Shown one piece after another: positions 28,554-33,904 of a DNA stretch of 33,904 nt. The notes beneath the pieces are model-generated. The model was given only the letters and a program-made list of their open reading frames with translations, did not search any database and was not told where the DNA came from. Where the stretch lies: IMG/VR virus record IMGVR_UViG_3300012922_000012, positions 1-33,904 of that record. One strand, written 5' to 3'. Each line of letters opens with the position of its first letter. Positions within the stretch are counted from its first letter, which is position 1. A program made the position numbers and the translations under genes. This DNA comes from a virus.

Positions 28554-29579
28554 CTACCGAGTATATTGCCGCAAATTGAACTGGAACTTGATTGGCGACT
28601 TGTCGCGCTCTTCCGTCCACGTAGTGCGCAGCATCTGCGGCAGCCGGGCCTGAACCATCGCAATCCGATCTGGCTTCGCCTCAGGTGTGACAAACGCGAG
28701 CGCGTCGGCGAGAATGAAGATCACCGTATAGAACCAGCGCGTCGGCACCTCGATGGCCTGCTGCAGCGTGCCGATGTCCATGATCATCCGTTGCCGGTAG
28801 ACCGGCATCAGATTCTGGGATGCAAGCAGATCTGGTTGCGGCCACAGAGCCATAACCGGGGTGAGCTGACGATCCAACCAGAACTGCAGCGGACGGCCCT
28901 GGAAGAACTTGTTGGTCATGTTCCAGTAGTCGTCCTTGTTCATCCTGTACATCATGATGTCGTTCGGCGTGTTGTAGACGCGGGCGGCGGTCACGGACAG
29001 AATAGTCACGGGGACGGTAACAGTCGGGATCACGCGCCAGTACCGGCGGGCGTTGCTGTTGCTCATATCATACCAGATCGTGCCGGATCCCGCACTATTG
29101 GTGAGTCCAGACTTACCAACCTGCGTCCAGTTGCTGTTATCCTCACTCGACTGGAAGATGACAGGCACGGCTGCGCCTACCCAGTCTATGGCCCAGGTCG
29201 CTACAAAGGTGTCGTTATTGGCCCCGAGGGCATTCAGTCCAAAGTCAATCGTGAACGCGGTCGCCGTGTTCGTAAACGCCGCCGGGGTGACATTACTCAT
29301 CGTGCGGAAGAACGCCCGGTTTACGTCATTGGTGCCGTTCGGCATCACGTACTCACGCTGCCCCTGGGTCAGGGTAATCAGTGTCTTATCTAGGCACCAG
29401 AGCGGGTTCGCGATGTTCACCTGATCGGCCAAACAGATGCCAAGCAGATCCTGGGCAATCGTGATCTTCTCGCCGACGATCTGCTGAGGAGTCAAACCCA
29501 GAGCTCCGTAAGCTCTGTCGATAACTGTCCTAGTATCCCAGGAGGTAGTCGTTACTGTGCCGGTCGTGGAAAGGGCCAT
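28554..29579 (-). CDS. Head-tail connector / adaptor, P22 gp4-like, with beta-domain insertion (341 aa)
   Basis: A protein of the same general type as the P22 gp4/gp10-region adaptors. It has TVIDRAYGALGLTPQQIV at the N-terminus, LDKTLITLTQGQREYVMP, and the C-terminal NDIMMYRMNKDDYWNMTNK, GRPLQFWLDRQLTPVMALWPQP and PTRWFYTVIFILADALAFV. The pattern ...M-x-R-M-x-x-D-x-Y...N-K...GRP-x-x-F-W-x-D-R-Q...LWP-x-P is a reliable signature of this podovirus connector group. Between residues about 85 and 185 an extra beta-sandwich-like segment (FTIDFGLNALGANNDTF, VIFQSSEDNSNWTQVGKSG, SNARRYWRV) is inserted. Place after the 283-residue basic protein and before the spike set fits a neck part. Confidence 0.75.
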   Translation of the reverse strand: MALSTTGTVTTTSWDTRTVIDRAYGALGLTPQQIVGEKITIAQDLLGICLADQVNIANPLWCLDKTLITLTQGQREYVMPNGTNDVNRAFFRTMSNVTPAAFTNTATAFTIDFGLNALGANNDTFVATWAIDWVGAAVPVIFQSSEDNSNWTQVGKSGLTNSAGSGTIWYDMSNSNARRYWRVIPTVTVPVTILSVTAARVYNTPNDIMMYRMNKDDYWNMTNKFFQGRPLQFWLDRQLTPVMALWPQPDLLASQNLMPVYRQRMIMDIGTLQQAIEVPTRWFYTVIFILADALAFVTPEAKPDRIAMVQARLPQMLRTTWTEERDKSPIKFQFNLRQYTR

Positions 29580-29625
29580 CTAGGGTCTCCCGGCTTGCCC
29601 TGTAGGCTGGCCCGTGGTCGAATTG

Positions 29626-30477
29626 TTACTTGTGCGCCCGGCCGCCGCGCTTCATTGGGGGCGCGCCAGGGGCCTGTGGGGCCATTGCGCCCATCGCCCC
29701 GCCTGGGGGAGCTCCCATGCCTGGCGCCATTCCTGGGGGCGCTGCGGGGCCCTGGGACGGCATCGCGGCACCACTCAGAGCTCCGGCGAGCGCACCAAGC
29801 GCACTGGCCTTCGGGCCCTTGGGCTTGTGGCCCTTGGCGTGGATGGCTGCGTTCTTGCGCGGGCTAGTCCCTCGGCTGAGTCCGCCCATCGCCGCCTTCG
29901 CGACGCCCGACTTCATCTCCACCCGGCTTCCTGGGGAGGTCTTCGGCGTGCCGGCGTGGCTCTCGGCCTTGCTGGCGTTGGCCGGTTTGACGGGAGCCGG
30001 CACCTTGCCAGAACTCGCTTTCCCGCTCGGCACTTCACTGTGGGTGGCTTTTACCTTGCCGCCGTGCGCGTAATGGCCGAGATTCTTGATCCGGCCACCT
30101 TTATTGAAGTCTGAGTACCCACTCATCCGTTCAACATTGCCGGACTGCTTCGTAGCCGGCGGCGTGCCCCGGCCCTCGGTGGCGAACTTATTGCGCGCCG
30201 CCGACTGATTGCTATCCTTCTCGCTCATCGGGGTCCGCTTGGGGCTTCCAGGACTCACGGCATCATCTGCGTTCCAGGATGCTTTTCGGCCCATTCCTAC
30301 TTTACCAGTGGCGGTACCGATGTCCGCGCTCCCGCCATTTGCGTAACAGCCAGCGGATCCACCCTTCGCGTACCGCATCGGGGTCGACGCCACGTGACCG
30401 CCGCGTGCATATCCTTTGATGGTCGGCCGGGGTGGTGATGGGGCGAAACTGAAGTCTGAGACGTACTGTACGGCCAT
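29626..30477 (-). CDS. Basic, disordered GG-motif protein of the capsid region (283 aa)
   Basis: A highly charged, low-complexity protein rich in Lys, Gly, Ala and Pro; no fold is recognisable. GG motifs occur at residues 26-27 (GYARGGHVA), 39-40 (RYAKGGSAG), 48-49 (CYANGGSAD), 127-128 (DFNKGGRIK), 139-140 (HYAHGGKVK) and 278-279 (KRGGRAHK). The region 150-230 is Lys/Ser/Pro-rich, then a Gly/Pro/Met/Ala tail. Net positive charge suggests DNA or scaffold binding inside the head. It lies between two small capsid-type proteins and the connector gene. Function unknown; its motif content connects it to the ejection proteins downstream. Confidence 0.6.
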   Translation of the reverse strand: MAVQYVSDFSFAPSPPRPTIKGYARGGHVASTPMRYAKGGSAGCYANGGSADIGTATGKVGMGRKASWNADDAVSPGSPKRTPMSEKDSNQSAARNKFATEGRGTPPATKQSGNVERMSGYSDFNKGGRIKNLGHYAHGGKVKATHSEVPSGKASSGKVPAPVKPANASKAESHAGTPKTSPGSRVEMKSGVAKAAMGGLSRGTSPRKNAAIHAKGHKPKGPKASALGALAGALSGAAMPSQGPAAPPGMAPGMGAPPGGAMGAMAPQAPGAPPMKRGGRAHK

Positions 30478-30478
30478 A

Positions 30479-30760
30479 CTAGAATCCTATCGTAAAATTG
30501 ACTACCACGATCCCGAATGCGCGGTTCGCAGTGTAAGAGACCAGAGTGCCGGCTATCGTGCCGGAAAATGTGAGCGCAGGCGTCTGCGGGACATTGGTGC
30601 TGATGTTCAGCACGGCAAGTGGCGTGGTTGGCAGCGCACTGGCCGTCGACACCGTAGCCTTGGTCTGAGCTATCGCGTTCGCGATGTCCACACTACCAGT
30701 AGTAGCCGCCCCGTCACCAAATAAAGTGAACTGGAAAAAGCCCTGCGTGTAATTGGCCAT
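30479..30760 (-). CDS. Small structural protein (93 aa)
   Basis: A 93-residue beta-rich protein (MANYTQGFFQFTLFGDGAAT, LAVLNISTNVPQTPALTF, SYTANRAFGIVVVNFTIGF). The alternating hydrophobic/polar pattern fits a small beta-barrel or beta-sandwich such as a decoration or capsid stabilising protein. No catalytic or membrane feature. It ends two bases before the basic GG-motif gene and starts on the stop of the previous gene, so it is part of the tightly packed capsid block. Family not recognised. Confidence 0.55.
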   Translation of the reverse strand: MANYTQGFFQFTLFGDGAATTGSVDIANAIAQTKATVSTASALPTTPLAVLNISTNVPQTPALTFSGTIAGTLVSYTANRAFGIVVVNFTIGF

Positions 30761-31101
30761 TACGCGCCTACTGAACTATCACTCTGGAAGACCGGACCAA
30801 GCGTAACTGTTGCTGGGCCGGTAGTCACGTTTAAGCGAATAGCAGTAAGACCCAAACCGGTGATGTTGAAAGGTTTGGAACCTCCAACAGGACTACTTGG
30901 AATTGTCGTCCATTGTGGATCACCAGCTGCTGTATAGCCTGCTGCGAAAACATCAGAGGTTGTGTACTCTACCTTGTAAGTAGATACTCCGCCATCGACA
31001 ATAGAACCCCAGATATTGATGGGGCTGGCTCTCGTGTCAGCTGGAATCGGTACGCTAACCGCTACGCCGGTAACAATAATTGGCGTTGAGGAGATTTTCA
31101 T
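30760..31101 (-). CDS. Small structural protein, beta-sandwich-like (113 aa)
   Basis: A 113-residue beta-rich protein: STPIIVTGVAVSVPIP, SPINIWGSIVDGGVSTYKVEY, GDPQWTTIPSSPVGG and LTAIRLNVTTGPATVTL. The spacing of strands resembles an Ig-like or decoration domain with Q-W-T-x-I-P...x-F-N-I-T-G...A-I-R-L-N-V, as in many phage small capsid or neck proteins. No membrane or signal segment. It lies directly between the 405-residue capsid-associated gene and the next small gene. Confidence 0.55.
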   Translation of the reverse strand: MKISSTPIIVTGVAVSVPIPADTRASPINIWGSIVDGGVSTYKVEYTTSDVFAAGYTAAGDPQWTTIPSSPVGGSKPFNITGLGLTAIRLNVTTGPATVTLGPVFQSDSSVGA

Positions 31102-31107
31102 ACTGGC

Positions 31108-32325
31108 TTACGCCTGGACGACGCCAACCAGTAATCGTGCGTCGATATTCGTGGCCTTCGTCGCCTGCGCGGCAACCGGGACCTGGAATACGATCAATTT
31201 CTTGGTGCCATCGGAGGCAGACTGCACCGCGTAGGTTCCGCGCACGTCGCCAGTAGTCGTGGTCGCCGGGCTGGTGATGTCGGCCGTAGTCCAACCAGTG
31301 GCCGCCGTAATCAGGACGCCATTGTAGTAGAGATCCGTGTACTCAAACAGATCAGAACGTAGCGGCAACCCAAAGACGTCCGTGGTCCCAATTGAGAGCG
31401 TACCAGTCGTCACGCCGGCACCGATTGCCTGCGCCGAGCTGATGTACTTGAATGCTTTCTTTTGTGTGGTAGAAATGCCGGTGCCAACGATGGTGATGCT
31501 CTCACTCATCGCCTGCCCGTAGATATCGAAACCGCGTACGAGCACACTGCCAGTTGCCGCACCCGATGCGGTCACACTGAGCGTACGAGAAACCAGCTGA
31601 GCCGGGTCGTACACGTTCGCAGCGCCGGCTGCGATGACCGGTGATGCAACGATGCCGTACAATCGATCGGCGGAGCCAACAGCAGATGCCGTAACAACGG
31701 TAAGCGCCGGGCTGGAGACCGTAATCGTACCAGCGGCAGACACAACAGAGCCGGCGGCTGCTGCCGTCGGGGTCGCAAGAACTGTAGTGAAGAGAGGCGT
31801 GGTCGAGGTAGCGCCAGCACCTGGGATGATGAGCCTCTGACCAGGATAGAAGAAGCGGAGCGCATAAGCCGCACTCACGGGGCCCGTGATCGTGACGGTG
31901 GCCGCAGCCGCGCCAGTGGTCGTGGTGCAGAGCGCCATACCAAAATCGAGTGCGAGCACGTTAACCTGGGCGGTGCTTCCCGGGGTGATTCCATTGCCTT
32001 GCGGAATAAATGGCACGTTGACCGCGATGCCGGCAGTGTTCGCAGAAGCCAGGGTGAAGAATCCACCATTGGTCGCGGCCTGTGCGGCGGCGATATTGGC
32101 GGCGCCGAGTGCGCGCGGGATACCCACGAGATTCTCGGTGATGTTTGGTACGAACCAGGCGTTGACACCACCCGAACTCGGGGCGGCGGTCGCGGCGCTG
32201 ACGTACCGTGAATCGATTAACGCATTGCCCTGGTAGTCGATATTCGGGCCGGCGTCTGTATTGTCAACTTGAAGTGGGTTATCGCTTCCGTAGAGAACGA
32301 TAGGGCCCTGATAAGATGTTCGCAT
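31108..32325 (-). CDS. Capsid-associated structural protein (405 aa)
   Basis: A 405-residue Ala/Thr/Gly-rich protein. Parts that look like a conserved phage structural family: VLVRGFDIYGQAMSESITI, KKAFKYISSAQAIGAG, and TTDVFGLPLRSDLFEYTD (about residues 260-330), seen next to capsid genes of many podovirus-like phages and usually given as structural or decoration. The middle contains weak Ala/Thr repeats (TTTTGAAAATVTITGPVS). It starts downstream of a terminator that closes the capsid-HNH unit, so it may be expressed by partial read-through. Its ribosome site is weak (TAGGA, about nine bases upstream). Confidence 0.6.
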   Translation of the reverse strand: MRTSYQGPIVLYGSDNPLQVDNTDAGPNIDYQGNALIDSRYVSAATAAPSSGGVNAWFVPNITENLVGIPRALGAANIAAAQAATNGGFFTLASANTAGIAVNVPFIPQGNGITPGSTAQVNVLALDFGMALCTTTTGAAAATVTITGPVSAAYALRFFYPGQRLIIPGAGATSTTPLFTTVLATPTAAAAGSVVSAAGTITVSSPALTVVTASAVGSADRLYGIVASPVIAAGAANVYDPAQLVSRTLSVTASGAATGSVLVRGFDIYGQAMSESITIVGTGISTTQKKAFKYISSAQAIGAGVTTGTLSIGTTDVFGLPLRSDLFEYTDLYYNGVLITAATGWTTADITSPATTTTGDVRGTYAVQSASDGTKKLIVFQVPVAAQATKATNIDARLLVGVVQA

Positions 32326-32386
32326 GTAAATTTATTCCTAGACTCATGCCTCGGGCGCCTTCACTGGTCGTGCCTCAGCTGTCCGT

Positions 32387-32412
32387 AAAAAAAGCCCTAC
32401 CGGGCGGCAGGG
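32387..32412 (-). terminator. Intrinsic terminator after the capsid-HNH genes
   Basis: On the minus strand the sequence CCCTGCC-GCCC-GGTAGGG (32412-32395) forms a 7-bp stem with one G-U pair and a 4-base loop, followed by C and a run of seven T residues (32393-32387). This is a standard Rho-independent terminator in the direction of late transcription. It comes 60 bases after the HNH copy C stop and 60 bases before the next start, so it would limit transcription past the capsid gene and let the downstream genes be made at a lower level. Drawn from sequence; no measurement. Confidence 0.7.
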
Positions 32413-32423
32413 AATGTGTTTTG

Positions 32424-32464
32424 CAGGTTATAGGCTGTAAATCTGCGTAGAAATACAGGTTATA
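32424..32464. repeat. Two CAGGTTATA direct repeats
   Basis: CAGGTTATA occurs at 32424-32432 and at 32456-32464, 32 bases apart (about three helical turns), just upstream (in minus direction) of the terminator and just after the HNH stop. The reverse complement TATAACCTG resembles a -10 box, but no matching -35 exists at the right spacing. They may be sites for a regulator, or remnants of the HNH insertion. Short and of uncertain meaning. Confidence 0.35.
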
Positions 32465-32472
32465 ATCTACAT

Positions 32473-32889
32473 TTATTGCAGGTACTCGATGGCCTTTGCC
32501 AGTACCGCAGGATCGTGAGAAAAACAGCCAATGCCTCTATTACAGGCTTGGCATAAAAGGCCACGCACCTTTCCGGTATCATGGCAGTGATCGACGGCAA
32601 GGCGCAATACCTTACCATTAGTCGTCTTGTTTTCCGGCTTACCGCAGATCGCACAGGTGTGATTCTGCTTGATTAACTGCGCATCATACCAGGCGGAATC
32701 TATTCCGTAGGCGTAACGCAATGCCCGGTCGCGCATTGTGGCGCGAGGTACTTTTCCCATTCTGATTCTAGCATCCGCCAGTTTCTCTGGGTGCGCCTTA
32801 TACCATTTGCGCATGTAATGCATATTGCACATACCCTTTGCTTGATGTGGTTTACCACACCCGGGTTCAGAGCAAATTTTTTCTAACAT
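32473..32889 (-). CDS. Endonuclease VII-type HNH nuclease (copy C)
   Basis: A 138-residue nuclease. An N-terminal zinc-finger-like part (CSEPGCGKPHQAKGMCNMHY, residues 6-25) precedes the His-Me core HTCAICGKPENKTTNGKV, LRLAVDHCHDTGKVRGLLCQ and ACNRGIGCF (about 75-122). DHCH gives the catalytic residues, CxxC/CxxC the zinc site. It is more distant from copies A and B (RGLLC and IEYLQ rather than RGWLC and ALAY.R). Start at ATG 32889 has AGGAG about eight bases upstream. Lies between the capsid gene and the terminator, a place where homing endonucleases frequently invade. It may have come with its own expression signals. Confidence 0.85.
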   Translation of the reverse strand: MLEKICSEPGCGKPHQAKGMCNMHYMRKWYKAHPEKLADARIRMGKVPRATMRDRALRYAYGIDSAWYDAQLIKQNHTCAICGKPENKTTNGKVLRLAVDHCHDTGKVRGLLCQACNRGIGCFSHDPAVLAKAIEYLQ

Positions 32890-32950
32890 CGAAATCTCTC
32901 CTGGTTATTATGCCAAGAGAGATTATATCACATTTCTGAAGGAATTGAGA

Positions 32951-33868
32951 CTAGAGACCAGGCGTTCCATACAAGGCACGTGGGTCAGTGAAACCGACCG
33001 CATAACGTTCCGTTGCTTTGTAACGCATTGAATCCGTTTCAAAATCACCCTCCATACTTTTCTGCAAACCTCTACGTTGCACCAGTTTCAACCCCTCCGG
33101 TGCATCGGTCTGGACGAACCAGGCCGTGGTAGACGTGAGACGCGAGAGGTTCGCTTGACCGCCCGAGAGCAAGCCCATGGACTTGACCGGGTTGATGTCG
33201 TTCTGCGCACCACCAGTACGGAGCACGCTCTTCAAGAGCACCTCGGACTGGAACAGGTTCGAAGGCGCGACCACCAATTTCTTGGGTTCGAGGCGGATCT
33301 TCTTGCCGTTATTGTCGACCGCAAGCCGGATCTGGATCAGGATCTGTTCCAAACTGGTCTGCGACAGCGCCGCAGAGGTTGCGAGTTGGTTGCTGAACGA
33401 TCCAGCGTTCTGGATCGGGTGAGCCGCGTTGATCAAGCTCACGCCGTCGCCGCCGACGAAGCTCGCATTGAAACCACGGTTGATCACGTTGGCGCACAAC
33501 GTTTCCTTGGTCTCGACCAACGACTGCGCGAGATGGCGCGAGTACGTCTGACCGATGCGGATATGGTCGCCGTCTTCAACGAGGACCTTGGTCAGCGCGA
33601 ACGCCAAACCGTAGACCTGGTAGAAGTACCGGTAGACGAACAACTGTCCGCCGGCCTGGTAGGTGACCGGTTGGCCGTCAGGCAACAGAGGGGCTGCGCT
33701 GAAGCCGAAGAGCACAGGCTCTTCATGGTAGGCACGAGGGATGCCAGTGATCTGCTTGAAGACTTGATTCCACTCGTCCGCGCGCTGCTCGTAGACGCCA
33801 TCGAACTCTTCGTTCAGGATGGGTTCCACGATGTTGCGGAAATCAGTACTTCGCATTGGGGCTGCCAT
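32951..33868 (-). CDS. Major capsid protein, HK97 fold (305 aa)
   Basis: A 305-residue capsid protein. The N-terminal segment (RSTDFRNIVEPILNEEFDGVY) is followed by a helical part. A beta-rich middle (YRYFYQVYGLAFALTKVLVED), the spine-like helix SLEQILIQIRLAVDNNGKKI and PKKLVVAPSNLFQSEVLLKS come next. The C-terminal P-domain ends with FETDSMRYKATERYAVGFTD and PRALYGTPG, typical of this group. Slightly shorter than most (about 320-350). It would assemble the icosahedral shell. Start at ATG 33868 has AGGAG about nine bases upstream. The first visible late gene on the right; scaffold, protease or portal may lie outside the window. Confidence 0.82.
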   Translation of the reverse strand: MAAPMRSTDFRNIVEPILNEEFDGVYEQRADEWNQVFKQITGIPRAYHEEPVLFGFSAAPLLPDGQPVTYQAGGQLFVYRYFYQVYGLAFALTKVLVEDGDHIRIGQTYSRHLAQSLVETKETLCANVINRGFNASFVGGDGVSLINAAHPIQNAGSFSNQLATSAALSQTSLEQILIQIRLAVDNNGKKIRLEPKKLVVAPSNLFQSEVLLKSVLRTGGAQNDINPVKSMGLLSGGQANLSRLTSTTAWFVQTDAPEGLKLVQRRGLQKSMEGDFETDSMRYKATERYAVGFTDPRALYGTPGL

Positions 33869-33904
33869 GTTCTGGTGCTCCTATTAGATCGACACGACTG
33901 GGGC

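Noticed and set aside
28311-29393. Long plus-strand frame (360 codons) opposite the connector gene
   Set aside because: Its translation is Arg/His/Val-rich and lacks any family pattern; it is the antisense shadow of the connector gene, which has clear family motifs and fits the operon.
32427-32464. TATAAC boxes as a promoter after the HNH gene
   Set aside because: No -35-like hexamer at 16-18 bases on the minus strand, and a terminator follows directly.
1-33904. tRNA genes, CRISPR arrays, diversity-generating retroelement, integrase or attachment site
   Set aside because: I saw no cloverleaf-like sequence with a TTC-A-A arm, no regularly spaced repeat, no reverse transcriptase or variable-repeat pair near the tailspike, and no integrase-like protein. 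Reading by eye can miss a tRNA, so a tRNA scan would be the test.

Overview
This window is a stretch of a tailed double-stranded DNA bacteriophage (Caudoviricetes) that infects a Gram-negative host. The host type follows from the embedded two-component spanin (Rz/Rz1) in the lysis cassette. The virion genes look like those of a short-tailed phage (podovirus-like, P22-like tail parts). They include an HK97-fold capsid protein, P22 gp4-like adaptors, a P22 gp10-like tail hub, spike and fibre proteins and a series of glycine/alanine-rich ejection-type proteins, with no tail-tube, sheath or tape-measure gene. Terminase and portal genes are not present and probably lie beyond the right edge, upstream of the capsid gene. 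I see no integrase, repressor, tRNA or CRISPR array, so lifestyle cannot be judged. Large parts of the late region resemble phage proteins known mainly from environmental sequences.

Layout. (1) 1-1579, leftward: a tightly overlapping operon of small early-type genes (TAATG/ATGA junctions), a degenerate HNH endonuclease and a gene cut by the left edge. (2) 1580-1901: a divergent control region with a sigma70-like promoter in each direction and a 33-bp interrupted palindrome between them. (3) 1902-5897, rightward: the replication/recombination operon, with a DnaT-like and a helicase-loader-like small protein, an endonuclease VII-type HNH gene, a stand-alone CHC2-type primase zinc domain, a DnaB-type helicase, a Ref-like nuclease, a VRR-NUC nuclease and three unknown proteins. 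(4) 5820-33868, leftward: the late region, transcribed from right to left. Its order is capsid, an EndoVII-type HNH gene, an intrinsic terminator, structural proteins, head-tail adaptor, tailspike and fibre, lysis genes, second adaptor, appendage protein, tail hub, four or five ejection-type proteins, EndoVII-type HNH, SPFH/Band-7 protein, metallophosphoesterase, and a 1559-residue multi-domain (polyvalent-type) protein. The early and late operons collide and overlap by 78 bp at 5820-5897.

How it fits together. The rightward operon would supply replication and recombination; the leftward late operon builds the particle, lyses the cell and loads proteins that probably enter the next host with the DNA. 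Three features stand out. One is a short motif, roughly [Y/F/H]-A-x-G-G-x-V, that recurs about thirteen times in four different late proteins. In the giant protein it separates domains and is followed three times by a glycine-rich amphipathic segment. The second is a pair of translationally coupled tiny membrane peptides at 12254-12414, on the opposite strand to the whole late operon and with their own promoter and ribosome binding site. The third is the repeated insertion of HNH/EndoVII-type endonuclease genes (three EndoVII-like copies plus one other HNH), one of them associated with a sharp base-composition change inside the primase gene.
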